This document shows positions 1 to 8,524 of a stretch of 64,000 bases of DNA, piece by piece. Position numbers and translations under genes: made by a program. Location of the stretch: assembly GCF_051175565.1 (NCBI RefSeq), contig NZ_CP195105.1:1426001-1490000 (forward strand), given 5' to 3'. Origin of the DNA: Daejeonia sp002484105 (GTDB taxonomy: Bacteria; Bacteroidota; Bacteroidia; Flavobacteriales; Weeksellaceae). The notes under the pieces are model-generated. The model was not told the DNA's origin. It was given only the letters and a program-made list of their open reading frames with translations, and did not search any database. Numbering within the stretch: position 1 is the first letter of the stretch; each line of letters begins with the position of its first letter.

Positions 1-62
1 GTGTCAAGACAAAAGAACGAAACAAATCATGTTTCCTCTTCGCTAACCATCAACAATTACCC

Positions 63-246
63 GAAAATTTCCACCCTTTAGGGCTGGGGAAAGAAATTTT
101 CCATTACCAAATACATTTTGTCACGATTTTTGTCTGCTGCGCCACAAAAATACGCGCCAAAATTTTTTGCATGTACCTTATTTTACCACGGGCTTCACCC
201 GTGGCTATAAAAATCATGCTCCTTCAGAGCATTCCTATGCAACTTC
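63..246. repeat. Dispersed repeat R1, copy 1
   Basis: This roughly 184-bp sequence is nearly identical to 22761-22949. It starts with the GAAAATTTC...GAAATTTTC inverted repeat and then carries two adjacent hairpins with the same five-base loop: CCACGGG-CTTCA-CCCGTGG (186-204) and ATGCTC-CTTCA-GAGCAT (216-232). The two copies stand on either side of the toxin-antitoxin locus and polysaccharide cluster. No coding potential is seen; it behaves like a non-autonomous repeat. Confidence 0.8.
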
Positions 247-270
247 TGCTTTCCACCCATCCACCCATCC

Positions 271-330
271 ACCAACAACCGATAACCATTAACCAACAAC
301 CGATAACCATTAACCGATAACCATCACCCA
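271..330. repeat. Short imperfect tandem repeat, AACC-rich
   Basis: About two and a half copies of a unit close to AACAACCGATAACCATT. Similar AACCA-rich stretches stand beside the other repeat clusters at 19205-19266 and about 22722-22756. Confidence 0.6.
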
Positions 331-336
331 ACACCA

Positions 337-375
337 GAAAATTTCCACCCTTTAGGGCTGGGGCAAGAAATTTTC
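337..375. repeat. GAAAATTTC inverted-repeat element
   Basis: A 39-bp element with perfect 9-bp arms GAAAATTTC and GAAATTTTC around a GC-rich core containing CCCTTTAGGG. Related copies are at 63-102, 3738-3776, 22382-22420, 22568-22605 and 22761-22800. Confidence 0.8.
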
Positions 376-401
376 ATTTCATCATACATGTGAAGGTCAT
401 A

Positions 402-520
402 TTACTTTTCTCGTTGTATGTTCAAAGGATTTTGTCTAGTGTCAAAAACATCATTTATTTCAATCCAATTTTTATGTTGATTGTACCAATAAATAATTTT
501 GTAATTTTTATAAATTAAAT
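402..520 (-). pseudogene. C-terminal fragment of IS-split ParE/RelE-type toxin
   Basis: Read on the minus strand from 520 to the TAA at 402-404, this continues the frame of the toxin fragment that starts at 3333. Removing 521-3134 (two ISs plus two target copies) rejoins the two halves into a 105-codon frame ending in a toxin-like tail that contains YKIIYW, WIEINDVFDTRQNP and the final REK. That length and tail are characteristic of ParE/RelE-fold toxins. The rejoining is exact because the 9-bp target AAATTAAAT is at both edges. Confidence 0.88.
512..520. repeat. 9-bp target duplication AAATTAAAT (copy 1 of 3)
   Basis: AAATTAAAT stands at 512-520, 1905-1913 and 3126-3134, that is left of the first IS, between the two ISs, and right of the second IS. 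Each element is therefore flanked by the same 9-bp duplication. Confidence 0.92.
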
Positions 521-536
521 CATTGTTGTCCGATAA

Positions 537-566
537 AAGAGTAGCCTTTTGAGGCTACTCTTCTTT
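537..566 (+). terminator. Terminator-like hairpin at left end of IS A
   Basis: AAGAGTAGCC-TTTTGA-GGCTACTCTT followed by CTTTTT sits between the left inverted repeat and the transposase start. Such hairpins can stop transcription entering an IS from outside. The same structure is in the second IS A copy. Confidence 0.7.
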
Positions 567-601
567 TTAGTAAGTTTGAAGTTCTGACACAGCAAACAAC
601 T

Positions 602-1804
602 ATGAGTAAAAGTAATCATTTTTCTACAAAATCCGTTTTCGGACAGCTGATTTCATTAATTGAAGATTCACTTATCAGAAAGGAAGTTAAAAAATGTGAT
701 TCAGATCGCTATACAAAGCGGTTCAAGACGAAAGATCACTTGATAAGTATGCTTTTTTGTTCGTTTTCAAAATGTACATCACTGCGTGAAATATCGGGAG
801 CGATGCTTGGTTTATCGGGTAAAACAGCAGGTTTTCAATTAAATCATATTCCGAAAAGAAGTACTTTGTCGGATGCCAACAAGAAAAGAGATGTTTTGGT
901 TTTTGAAAATATTTATCATGCATTGCTCAAACAATATGGTGATTTTTTGTCGGACAGCCGAATTAAAGAGGTGATTAAAAAGCAGGTAAAAATCTTTGAT
1001 AGTACCACAATCAGCTTGTTCAAAGACATCTTGGAAGGCGTTGGCAGAAACCCCAAAACAGGCAAAAAGAAAGGTGGAATTAAAGTACATACAGTTGTTA
1101 ATGCAGATGAAGTTGTTCCGAGTTTGGTTTGGTTCAGCGAAGCCAAAAAACACGACCATCAGTTTTTGGAGAAACTACAATGCGATGAAAACACGGTGTA
1201 TGTTTTCGACAAAGGATATAATGATTACAAGGCTTTTGCTCATTTTACGGAGCAAAAAACAGGTTTTGTAACCCGAATAAAGGATAGTGCATCATACATC
1301 AACATTGAAGCATTAGACATTGGATCGCATATTCACAGCGGTGTTTTAAAGGACGAAATTATCGAGGTTGAAGTAAAAAAGGACAAAGAAACCTCGAAAT
1401 TACGATTGCGAAAAGTAGTTTTCTATGACCGTGCCAATAAAAGGAAATTTGAGTTTTTGACCAATTTGTTTGAAATGAGAGCCGATATGATTGCAGCACT
1501 TTATAAAACAAGATGGCAGATTGAGCTGTTGTTTAAGCAGTTGAAGCAAAATTTTCCACTAAAATATTTTTTGGGAGATAACGAAAATGCGATTAAAATA
1601 CAGATTTATTGTGTGTTAATAGTCAATCTTCTGCTTGCAGTCATTAAAAAGAGATTGAAGCGGCATTGGGCATTTTCGAATTTAGTCAGTTTTTGCAAAA
1701 TCCATTTGTTCAATTATATCAACCTAATGAAATTTTTAGAAAACCCCGAAAAAGACTGGGTCATTGACCGAGACGATGGCAATCAATTGTCCTTTGATTG
1801 GTAG
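602..1804 (+). CDS. IS4-family transposase (IS A)
   Basis: A 400-residue DDE transposase that cuts and pastes IS A. Visible catalytic positions are D133 in FDSTT, D203 in FDKGYND and E308 inside YKTRWQIELLFKQLK, which matches the IS4 Y-R-E-K signature (Y301, R304, E308, K315). The N-terminal about 90 residues resemble the DUF4372 domain usual in this Bacteroidetes branch. The start ATG lies 81 bp inside the left end. The second copy in the window differs by a V-to-I change in the translated part I compared, so both are recent. Family assignment is secure; host effects are inferred. Confidence 0.95.
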   Translation: MSKSNHFSTKSVFGQLISLIEDSLIRKEVKKCDSDRYTKRFKTKDHLISMLFCSFSKCTSLREISGAMLGLSGKTAGFQLNHIPKRSTLSDANKKRDVLVFENIYHALLKQYGDFLSDSRIKEVIKKQVKIFDSTTISLFKDILEGVGRNPKTGKKKGGIKVHTVVNADEVVPSLVWFSEAKKHDHQFLEKLQCDENTVYVFDKGYNDYKAFAHFTEQKTGFVTRIKDSASYINIEALDIGSHIHSGVLKDEIIEVEVKKDKETSKLRLRKVVFYDRANKRKFEFLTNLFEMRADMIAALYKTRWQIELLFKQLKQNFPLKYFLGDNENAIKIQIYCVLIVNLLLAVIKKRLKRHWAFSNLVSFCKIHLFNYINLMKFLENPEKDWVIDRDDGNQLSFDW

Positions 1805-1913
1805 CTTGTTTTTGAATTATCACAAAGTTGCTCTTTTATACACCTGACAATCAATCATATGTGCATTCTAAAAATTTAATTTTAATTTTTATCGGACAAC
1901 AATGAAATTAAAT

Positions 1914-3125
1914 TATAGTACATGACAAAACATGCAAAGCGTTAAAAGTCAGTAAAATAAGTGGCTTTATATTTGGTTAAAAGGCTGAAATTCAGTATAT
2001 TGAAGGATTATTAATCAAATGATGCCTTTAAAAAAGAACCCCAGCCATGTCGCCAAAGATACAGCCTTATTCCCATTATTTAAAGCCCATATGGGCAAAG
2101 ATCTCCACCTGGCCAGGATCCGCCTTATCTGTCTTTTCATAACAGCGCTATGCAAAGCAAAGTCGGTCAACTTTGTCAAGGTGTCTGCGGCATTTGACAC
2201 TCCAAGTCTGGCCTCGAGTTGTATGCGGCGCATACAGCGATTCATGGCAGAAGTGGAATTGCCGATGAAGCTCGTGAGTTCATTCATATTCAAATCGTTA
2301 CCCATTAAAGGGAAACTCATTCTGGTGATGGACAGAACAAACTGGAAGTTTGGAGGCAGCAATATCAACATATTAATGTTGGGCGTTGCTTACAGAAATG
2401 TGGCCATTCCGCTTCTTTTCAAGATGCTCGATAAGAGGGGCAACTCCAGCACAGAGGAACGTATTGATCTGATGCAGGATTTCATGGATTGGTTTGGCAC
2501 AGAGCGTATCGACTGCCTTCTGGCCGACAGGGAATTCGTAGGTGATAAATGGTTGAAATTCCTGAACCGTAACCAGATCCGCTATCACATCCGCATCCGC
2601 AACAACTTCAAGGTTTTCCTGCCACGAAAGCAGCAGTACATCAAGGTTTCTCACCTGTTCAACGCAGTCAAAGTAAACCAATGCCAACATTACCGGCATA
2701 TCGTGAGCCTAGGCGAAGAACTTTGCTATCTCTCGGCCACAAAATCTGTTGTTCAGGGAAAAGTAGAGCTGCTTGTACTGGTATCCTTCAACAAACCTGA
2801 TGAAGCGTTGTCTTATTATAGAGAACGTTGGCAAATCGAAACGCTCTTCAGAGGCATGAAATCCAGCGGATTCAATATAGAAGATACCCATCTAACGGCA
2901 CTAGACAGACTCGAAAAACTAATGATGCTGACTATGATGGCCTTTATTTGGTGCTACCTGATTGGAGATTATATCGATACACAGATTAAACCCATAAAAA
3001 TCAAGAAACATGGACGAAGAGCTAAATCCTGCTTTAAATACGGACTCGATTACCTCTCAGAGGTCCTGCTATCTGGATTCAATAAACTGAATTTCTGTGT
3101 TGTACAGGTTTTGTCATGTACTTAG
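1914..3125 (+). mobile_element. IS4-family insertion sequence B, copy 1
   Basis: A 1212-bp element whose ends are TATAGTACATGACAAAAC and the complement of CTAAGTACATGACAAAAC, so the inverted repeats share AGTACATGACAAAAC. It is flanked by AAATTAAAT on both sides. The stop codon of the transposase lies inside the right inverted repeat. A same-length copy is nested at 42549-43760; comparison of the two copies defines the ends exactly. Confidence 0.93.
2019..3125 (+). CDS. IS4-family transposase (IS B)
   Basis: A 368-residue DDE-type transposase. The motifs seen are MDRTNW (first Asp), LLADREFVGDKW (second Asp) and YRERWQIETLFRGMKSSGF (Y-R-E-K signature with the catalytic Glu). The protein is unrelated in detail to the IS A transposase although it belongs to the same broad family. 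The copy at 42549-43655 encodes the same protein; I noticed only a synonymous difference between them. Start ATG at 2019; an alternative at 2022 would remove one residue. Confidence 0.94.
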   Translation: MMPLKKNPSHVAKDTALFPLFKAHMGKDLHLARIRLICLFITALCKAKSVNFVKVSAAFDTPSLASSCMRRIQRFMAEVELPMKLVSSFIFKSLPIKGKLILVMDRTNWKFGGSNINILMLGVAYRNVAIPLLFKMLDKRGNSSTEERIDLMQDFMDWFGTERIDCLLADREFVGDKWLKFLNRNQIRYHIRIRNNFKVFLPRKQQYIKVSHLFNAVKVNQCQHYRHIVSLGEELCYLSATKSVVQGKVELLVLVSFNKPDEALSYYRERWQIETLFRGMKSSGFNIEDTHLTALDRLEKLMMLTMMAFIWCYLIGDYIDTQIKPIKIKKHGRRAKSCFKYGLDYLSEVLLSGFNKLNFCVVQVLSCT

Positions 3126-3333
3126 AAATTAAATATCTGAATTCTTGAGGTCTCTCCGACAATAATTCTTCTTTTTGTCCGATTTTGGTTTGAAAATCTA
3201 AAGTATTTCCCTTTTTTACGATTCCTTTTACGAGAGATTTCGCAACCATTGGGCTTGCTTTCACTTTGTAATAATCGAATATTTTTCTCAATTCAGCTTT
3301 TGCAAAATCGGTCCAAATTACTTTTATTGCCAT
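3126..3333 (-). pseudogene. ParE/RelE-type toxin, N-terminal part, truncated by ISs
   Basis: The minus-strand frame starts MAIKVIWTDFAKAELRKIFD, a typical ParE/RelE opening, and runs about 70 residues to the IS junction. Beyond it the open frame reads into IS B for 13 foreign residues ending at 3079. The true C-terminus is at 402-520. The start codon overlaps the antitoxin stop by 10 bp, the usual antitoxin-toxin arrangement. ParE-type toxins need their C-terminal strands and basic/aromatic tail, so the present product is probably inactive. Whether the 84-residue hybrid protein folds is unknown. Confidence 0.88.
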
Positions 3334-3551
3334 TGTTCAATTTCGGAAAGTAAGTTTGTGGATTCAGTGATTCTATCATGTTTGGAATCATCTAAAGATT
3401 TGTCAATTCTGGAATTTAATTCTTCTAAAGAAAATGGTTTAAATTCATCCTCTTTCTTGTTCAAAATGCTTTCAAGGCGAGAAATTAAATCTTCGCTTTG
3501 CACTTTTAGGAACTCTTGAATAAATTCTAATTTTCTGGTTTGAATGTCCAT
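3324..3551 (-). CDS. Antitoxin of ParE/RelE-type module
   Basis: A 75-residue acidic, mostly helical protein (contains QEFLKVQSEDLISRLESIL and LEELNSRIDKSLDDS) placed directly upstream of, and overlapping, a ParE/RelE-type toxin frame. Such small antitoxins bind and neutralise the toxin and often repress the operon. Its partner is split by two insertion sequences, so the antitoxin is probably an orphan now. The start at 3551 is supported by a promoter -7 element 17 bases upstream. The function rests on position and size; no DNA-binding domain is obvious. Confidence 0.82.
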   Translation of the reverse strand: MDIQTRKLEFIQEFLKVQSEDLISRLESILNKKEDEFKPFSLEELNSRIDKSLDDSKHDRITESTNLLSEIEQWQ

Positions 3552-3567
3552 TTTAATTTATTTGTAT

Positions 3568-3575
3568 CAAAACTA
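3568..3575 (-). promoter_or_regulatory. -7 promoter element of the TA operon
   Basis: On the minus strand the sequence is TAGTTTTG, matching the Bacteroidetes -7 consensus TAnnTTTG, 16 bases before the antitoxin start. No clear -33 TTG was found at the expected distance. Confidence 0.6.
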
Positions 3576-3613
3576 CAAATTTATTTTCAAATTTTGTTTT
3601 ATGCAGAGTTTTT

Positions 3614-3705
3614 GTCATTGCGAGAAATGCAGCGCAGTGAAGCGACGAGGCCATCCACAGGGTATATGAGATTGCTTCGTCGTCGTTCCTCCTCCTCGCA
3701 ATGAC
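3614..3705. repeat. Head-to-head pair of GTCATTGCGAG palindromic repeats
   Basis: One repeat starts with GTCATTGCGAG at 3614 and a second, inverted, ends with CTCGCAATGAC at 3705, so the pair can fold into a long hairpin. Members of the same family occur at 18044-18100, 18392-18449, 18809-18993, 19100-19202, 22474-22517, 22660-22711 and about 22968-22995. The layout resembles BIME-type paired REPs. It separates the TA locus from the polysaccharide operon. Confidence 0.8.
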
Positions 3706-3737
3706 GTTGTACCTTCATCCAATATTAACCATTAAAA

Positions 3738-3776
3738 GAAAATTTCCACCCTTTAGGGTCGGGGCAAGAAATTTTC
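3738..3776. repeat. GAAAATTTC inverted-repeat element upstream of wza
   Basis: Another copy of the 39-bp element with 9-bp arms GAAAATTTC and GAAATTTTC. It lies just upstream of the promoter of the polysaccharide operon and is not coding, although an open frame runs through it. Confidence 0.75.
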
Positions 3777-3802
3777 CATTCATCATTAAAATTATTTTTA
3801 CT

Positions 3803-3810
3803 TATTTTTG
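3803..3810 (+). promoter_or_regulatory. -7 promoter element of the polysaccharide operon
   Basis: TATTTTTG matches TAnnTTTG and lies 40 bases before the wza-like ATG at 3851. A good -33 TTG is not evident. It supports the start at 3851 rather than the upstream open frame from 3701. Confidence 0.55.
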
Positions 3811-3850
3811 CATTTCGGCATATCAGTACATACTTTTGTACCGTTCATTA

Positions 3851-4663
3851 ATGAGTATGAAAAACAGCAGAATATGGGGGATGTGGCTCATCTCCTTCCT
3901 TATACTTACCGCATGTAAACCCAAACAGAATATGGTGTACATGTCCAATCATAATTTTGAGCAGGAAGTTTCTCAGGCGCGCTATCAGGGACTGCACATA
4001 CAGGACGGCGACGTACTGGAGATCATTGTCTCGGCGCTGGATGATATTGCCGTGCGCCCATTCAACCGTACCACCATGTCGCAGACGGGCAGGGCAGATG
4101 CCAATGCTTCATCCAACGGCTCGCAGAGACTGGGCGACAACCAGTATCAGGTGACGGCAGAGGGAAATATCAACTTTCCGGTGATTGGGAATGTCTACTG
4201 TAAAGGGATGACCAAACAGCAGCTGAAAGATGATCTGGAGCAGCGCCTTAAACCGTATCTGACCGATCCTATGGTGACGGTTACACTCTCCAATTTCAAC
4301 GTGAGTATTATTGGCGATGTGAAGAGTCCGGGGCAGAAGACCAGTCCCACCGAGCGGCTGAACGTCTTTCAGGCACTGGCACTCGCCGGGGATCTGAGTG
4401 ATTCCGCCAACCGTACCAACGTGAAGCTCATCCGCTATTCGGATCAGGAGCAGCGGGACATCACTTATACCCTGGATCTTTCCGAAGCATCGGTGGTCAA
4501 CTCGCCATATTACTATCTGCAGCAGAACGATATCCTGTATGTGGAGCCGGACAGGAACAAACAGATTGCCGCCAATACCACCAATCCAAACCGCAGTCTG
4601 CTGATTCAGCTGACGGGTTTTGTCATTGGTCTCACCACTTTTATCATTGCACTTGCCAAATAA
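3851..4663 (+). CDS. wza: Wza-like polysaccharide export lipoprotein
   Basis: A 270-residue outer-membrane polysaccharide exporter. I chose ATG 3851 because it is directly followed by a lipoprotein signal peptide with lipobox LTAC (Cys at residue 22), while the longer frame from 3701 would run through a repeat and the promoter. After the signal come a Poly_export domain (YQGLHIQDGDVLEIIVSALD) and an SLBB-type segment (VSIIGDVKSPGQK), and it ends in a hydrophobic segment (LLIQLTGFVIGLTTFIIALA) as expected for a membrane-spanning C-terminus. It is followed 3 bp later by the wzc-like gene, so both form the export/co-polymerase pair. The sequence is visibly more GC-rich than the downstream genes. 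Confidence 0.9.
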   Translation: MSMKNSRIWGMWLISFLILTACKPKQNMVYMSNHNFEQEVSQARYQGLHIQDGDVLEIIVSALDDIAVRPFNRTTMSQTGRADANASSNGSQRLGDNQYQVTAEGNINFPVIGNVYCKGMTKQQLKDDLEQRLKPYLTDPMVTVTLSNFNVSIIGDVKSPGQKTSPTERLNVFQALALAGDLSDSANRTNVKLIRYSDQEQRDITYTLDLSEASVVNSPYYYLQQNDILYVEPDRNKQIAANTTNPNRSLLIQLTGFVIGLTTFIIALAK

Positions 4664-4666
4664 GCT

Positions 4667-7036
4667 ATGGAACTACTGGATCAGCAATTTACGGAACAGA
4701 GCAGCCGGCCGGCAATGGCGGTGCACAGACCTCAGATCAATCTGAAGAAGGAAATCCTCTATTACCTGAAGAAATGGCCATGGGTAGTGCTGGGGATGGC
4801 GCTTTTCTATACTGCGGCTCGTATATACCTGCGCTATACACAACCCGTATATCTGTCCAAAACCTCCCTCATGCTTCCGCAGTCGAAGACGACCAGCTCG
4901 GCGCTCAGCGACCTCAAGAATCTGGGAATGGGAGTCAGCGACAACAACGAACTGCAGGGGGAGACGGTGATCATCACCTCCAAACCGATTCTGGCGCAGG
5001 TAGCCCACAATCTTGACCTCAATATCAGCTATTATACACAGGGGAGCATCAAGGAAATTGAAATGTACGGAAATACACCGGTAAAGGCGCAGATCATCCG
5101 CCTGAAAAATCCGGAAGCCTTTTCGGGGGCATACTGTGTGGTAACAGGCGTCAGTCCGTCCGAGTTCACCATAACGGAAGGGGCTGGTGCCGGGAAGAAA
5201 TATCCGTACGGAAGGGCTGTTAACCTGGGCTTCGGAACGGTAATGCTGGTCAACAAATCGGGAAATACACAGAAATCTCCGCTCAAAATTGTGTTCCGCA
5301 GTGAGAAATCTGTAGTAGCAGGGCTGGAATCGGCCGTCAATGTCTCGCTGCCGGAGAACAAGGGCATGCTGATGGAACTTTCGATGACGGGGACGATACC
5401 GCAGAAATCCGAGGACATCCTGAACGAAATCGCCCACCAGTATAATATCGACGGTGTGAAGGACAAAAACCTTGAGGCACAGAATACCCAGGACTTCATC
5501 AACGGAAGACTGGTGATTATTTCCGAAGACCTGTCGGGGATTGAAAGCGAAAAAGAAAATTTCAAGAGAAGCAACCAGATTACGGATCTCGATGCTATGG
5601 CGAATATGGCACTCGGGAACATCAACAGCAATACCAAGTCTTATCTGGATACAGCCACACAGCTGGAGCTGGTGAAGGCCATCAGCGATATGGCGGCCAA
5701 AGAGCAGATGCTGCCCACCAATATGGGACTGAACGCAGCGACAGAGGCAGCCATAGGAAAATACAACGAGCTGCTGCTCACCCGCAACCGGGTGCTGAAG
5801 CAGGCCTCCAATATCAACCCCGCCGTAATACAGCTGAACCGCGATCTGGCTGAAGCTCACAATATGGTCCGCAAAAACCTCAGCGAAAGTATGCAGGCAT
5901 TGCAAATGCAGTTGTCGAAGGTGCGCGGACAACTCGACCAGGACAAAGGAATTGTCGACCGCTATCCCACGCAGGAAAAAATCTTCCGCAATATCGACCG
6001 CCAGCAGCAGCTCAAGGAGCAGCTGTACCTCTATCTGCTGCAGAAACGGGAAGAAAATGCCATTAACCTGGCCGTAACGGCACCCAAATCCAAAGTGGTA
6101 AATCCCGCATATACCGTAGGGCAGATCAAGCCGAACCCCAAACAGATCACGACAGGCGCTCTGGCAGCAGGAGCCATATTGCCGCTTGTGGTATTCTTCC
6201 TGCTGTCGGTGCTCGACCATCGGGTCTACACCAAAGCACAGATTACGCAGATACTGCCACAGGTGCCGGTCATCGGTGAGATACCGGTGAGCAATGAGAA
6301 CAATGCCATTGTCGGGGCTTCCGACTTTTCGCAGTATGCAGAGGCGTTCCGCATCATGGTCTCCAACCTCAAATATATACTGAAAATCCGGAACGACCGT
6401 TCGCAGGGCGTCATCCTCGTCACCTCTTCGGTAAAGGGCGAAGGGAAAACAACGGTAGCAGTGAATACCGCCCTCACACTGGCAGGGCAAAACCGTGTGT
6501 TCCTGCTGGGTGCCGATATCCGAAACCCACAGCTGCACCGTTTTATGCACCATAAAAATATAGGGCTTACCGATTTTCTCGTCTCCGATGGTGACGATCC
6601 GGCAGCATTTATCCTGAAAGCACAGCTGCATGAGAACCTCGATGTCATGTTCAGTGGGGCAATGGCGCCCAATCCCAACGATCTGCTGGATATGCCCAAG
6701 TTTGATGCCCTGGTCGCACGCCTGCGCACCGAATACGACTATATCGTGATCGATACCGCACCGGTGATGCTGGTGAGTGATACACTCGGCATTACCGATG
6801 TGGCAGACAGCCTGATATACGTGGTGAAATCCGGATTTACCGAACGCAGCATGCTGCAGTTTGCGGAAGAATTCCGGCAGCGCAACAGCATCGCCCATAT
6901 GTCGGTGGTGCTGAACGAAGTGAAAATCGAAGATTCCCGATACGGAAATAAATATGGCTACGGATATTATGCAGACAGCGCAGAGAAGAAGAACTTTTTT
7001 AGAAGATTTTTAAGATGGCAAGCCATAAAACCATAG
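4667..7036 (+). CDS. wzc: Wzc-like chain-length co-polymerase / tyrosine autokinase
   Basis: A 789-residue inner-membrane protein that controls polysaccharide chain length and export with Wza. An N-terminal Wzz domain is enclosed by two membrane segments (about residues 35-55 and 495-517), with a coiled-coil-rich periplasmic part between. The cytoplasmic BY-kinase domain has Walker A SVKGEGKTT (about 588), Walker A' LGADIRNPQ (about 615) and Walker B YDYIVIDTAP (about 690). A tyrosine cluster near the end (YGNKYGYGYYA) fits autophosphorylation sites. The last 22 bp overlap the flippase gene, indicating translational coupling. GC-rich like wza, and unlike the flippase that follows. Confidence 0.92.
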   Translation: MELLDQQFTEQSSRPAMAVHRPQINLKKEILYYLKKWPWVVLGMALFYTAARIYLRYTQPVYLSKTSLMLPQSKTTSSALSDLKNLGMGVSDNNELQGETVIITSKPILAQVAHNLDLNISYYTQGSIKEIEMYGNTPVKAQIIRLKNPEAFSGAYCVVTGVSPSEFTITEGAGAGKKYPYGRAVNLGFGTVMLVNKSGNTQKSPLKIVFRSEKSVVAGLESAVNVSLPENKGMLMELSMTGTIPQKSEDILNEIAHQYNIDGVKDKNLEAQNTQDFINGRLVIISEDLSGIESEKENFKRSNQITDLDAMANMALGNINSNTKSYLDTATQLELVKAISDMAAKEQMLPTNMGLNAATEAAIGKYNELLLTRNRVLKQASNINPAVIQLNRDLAEAHNMVRKNLSESMQALQMQLSKVRGQLDQDKGIVDRYPTQEKIFRNIDRQQQLKEQLYLYLLQKREENAINLAVTAPKSKVVNPAYTVGQIKPNPKQITTGALAAGAILPLVVFFLLSVLDHRVYTKAQITQILPQVPVIGEIPVSNENNAIVGASDFSQYAEAFRIMVSNLKYILKIRNDRSQGVILVTSSVKGEGKTTVAVNTALTLAGQNRVFLLGADIRNPQLHRFMHHKNIGLTDFLVSDGDDPAAFILKAQLHENLDVMFSGAMAPNPNDLLDMPKFDALVARLRTEYDYIVIDTAPVMLVSDTLGITDVADSLIYVVKSGFTERSMLQFAEEFRQRNSIAHMSVVLNEVKIEDSRYGNKYGYGYYADSAEKKNFFRRFLRWQAIKP

Positions 7037-8520
7037 CGAAGAATACGCTATTTCTTTACGTGAGGATGCTTATTACGATGGTAATATCATTATTTACCTC
7101 CCGTGTTATTATTGATGCCTTGGGGTTTTCCGATTATGGACTGTATGCTGTCGTGGGTGGTATTACCGGAGTTATCGCATTTATGCATTCATCATTAGCT
7201 GGTGCTACAACCCGATTTTTGAATATTGAAATAGGGAGAAATAATCACCAAAATCTTCGGTCTGTTTTCAATTCTGCTGTTATCATTCATGTTTCATTGG
7301 CTCTTATTATTTTAATTTTGGCAGAGACCGTGGGACTTTGGTTTTTATATCATAAAATAAACATTCCAGACGGAAGATTTGATGCTGCATTTTGGGTATA
7401 TCAGTTTTCTATTCTATCAGTCATGATGACTATTATCCAGACACCCTATGATGCGGCTATCATTGCCCATCAGAAGATGGGAGTCTATGCATATGTGTCT
7501 ATTCTGGACGCATTGCTGAAGTTACTCATAGCCTATCTGGTATATCTCTCCCCTTATGATAAGTTAATAGCTTACGCCGGATTAGTTTTAGTCGTCAGTA
7601 TGATTATTCGTTTGATTTACCAGATCTATTGCAGAAGGAATTTTGCCGAATGCCAATTCAAATGGGTCATTAATAAAGATTATATAAAATCTATTTCTTC
7701 TTTTTTTGGCTGGGATTTGTTTGGGAATTTTAGTATTGTTGTGAAAAATCAAGGGTTACAATTGGTTATCAATTTTTTTTTCGGAGTGTTTTTCAATACC
7801 GTTTCTGGAATTGCTACTACTATAAGTGGTATTGTGCAGGGGTTAGCAAGTAATTTTTCTGTTGCAGTAAAACCTCAGATTGTATTATATTATGCACAAA
7901 ATAATTTTCAAGAAATGTTTAAACTTACAAAGTTATCCGCAAGATTAACATTTTATCTAATGTTTTTACTATCCATTCCTTTTGTTTGTGAAGGTAATTT
8001 TATATTAAATCTATGGCTTAAGTCTGTTCCTCCATACACCTATGTTTTTTGTCTTTTAATTCTTGCTCAAATTGTTTTTTCGCGATTACATACAGCCTTA
8101 AATGATGTGATTTCTGCTTCTGGTAAGATAGAAAGATGGAGCTTTTTTGCAGGTTGTATTAATATTTTAAATGTATTATTAACCTATTTCCTATTACTGT
8201 TTTATAAAAATCCAATTTTATCTTATGTTGCCGGTATAATTTGTTTGATTCCAAGTTTGTTAATTAATTTGTATTACACAAAAATTATTTTTAAAAACTT
8301 TGACATTTTTGATTACATCATTAAAGTTTATTTCAAATGTATTTCTGTTGCTTTTATTAGTATGATTGTCGTCTTTTCTGTGAAAATTATATTGCCAGAT
8401 ACTATAATTTTTTCAATTACTAATATAATTTTTTCCATTTTTATATCATTAGTTCTTATATGGTTTGTCGGTATGAATAAAACAGAAAAGAATATTATAT
8501 TGGAAAAAATTAGAAAATAG
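7015..8520 (+). CDS. Wzx-like polysaccharide flippase (MOP superfamily)
   Basis: A 501-residue, strongly hydrophobic protein with about 12-14 predicted membrane helices. The opening KNTLFLYVRMLITMVISLFTSR and following SDYGLYAVVGG resemble the polysaccharide-transport branch of the MOP superfamily, which moves lipid-linked repeat units across the inner membrane. The ATG at 7015 lies inside the end of the wzc-like gene. Here the DNA turns clearly AT-rich, which fits the variable, horizontally exchanged middle part of such clusters. A lipid flippase role is inferred from family and position. Confidence 0.87.
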   Translation: MASHKTIAKNTLFLYVRMLITMVISLFTSRVIIDALGFSDYGLYAVVGGITGVIAFMHSSLAGATTRFLNIEIGRNNHQNLRSVFNSAVIIHVSLALIILILAETVGLWFLYHKINIPDGRFDAAFWVYQFSILSVMMTIIQTPYDAAIIAHQKMGVYAYVSILDALLKLLIAYLVYLSPYDKLIAYAGLVLVVSMIIRLIYQIYCRRNFAECQFKWVINKDYIKSISSFFGWDLFGNFSIVVKNQGLQLVINFFFGVFFNTVSGIATTISGIVQGLASNFSVAVKPQIVLYYAQNNFQEMFKLTKLSARLTFYLMFLLSIPFVCEGNFILNLWLKSVPPYTYVFCLLILAQIVFSRLHTALNDVISASGKIERWSFFAGCINILNVLLTYFLLLFYKNPILSYVAGIICLIPSLLINLYYTKIIFKNFDIFDYIIKVYFKCISVAFISMIVVFSVKIILPDTIIFSITNIIFSIFISLVLIWFVGMNKTEKNIILEKIRK

Positions 8521-8524
8521 TTTA

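Larger units (their letters stand above)
1..401. other. Gene-free repeat mosaic at window start
   Basis: No gene is visible here. The first bases contain TCAAGACAAAAGAAC, which is half of the hairpin found intact at 18284-18309, so the window seems to begin inside a dispersed element. It is followed by a 184-bp repeat (63-246), a short tandem repeat (about 271-330) and another GAAAATTTC hairpin (337-375). Position 402 is where the broken toxin fragment ends. Confidence 0.7.
521..1904 (+). mobile_element. IS4-family insertion sequence A, copy 1
   Basis: A complete 1384-bp element with 18-bp perfect terminal inverted repeats (CATTGTTGTCCGATAAAA at 521 and its complement ending at 1904). It holds one transposase gene, and AAATTAAAT is at both edges. 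An almost identical copy lies at 41261-43865. It interrupts a toxin gene together with element B. Confidence 0.93.

Noticed and set aside
3701..3850. 50-residue N-terminal extension of the wza-like protein
   Set aside because: It translates a GAAAATTTC repeat and the promoter; the lipoprotein signal starts at 3851.
4673..6898. 741-codon open frame on the minus strand opposite wzc
   Set aside because: The plus-strand frame has all Wzc motifs; the antisense product shows no family motif and reflects GC-rich codon bias.
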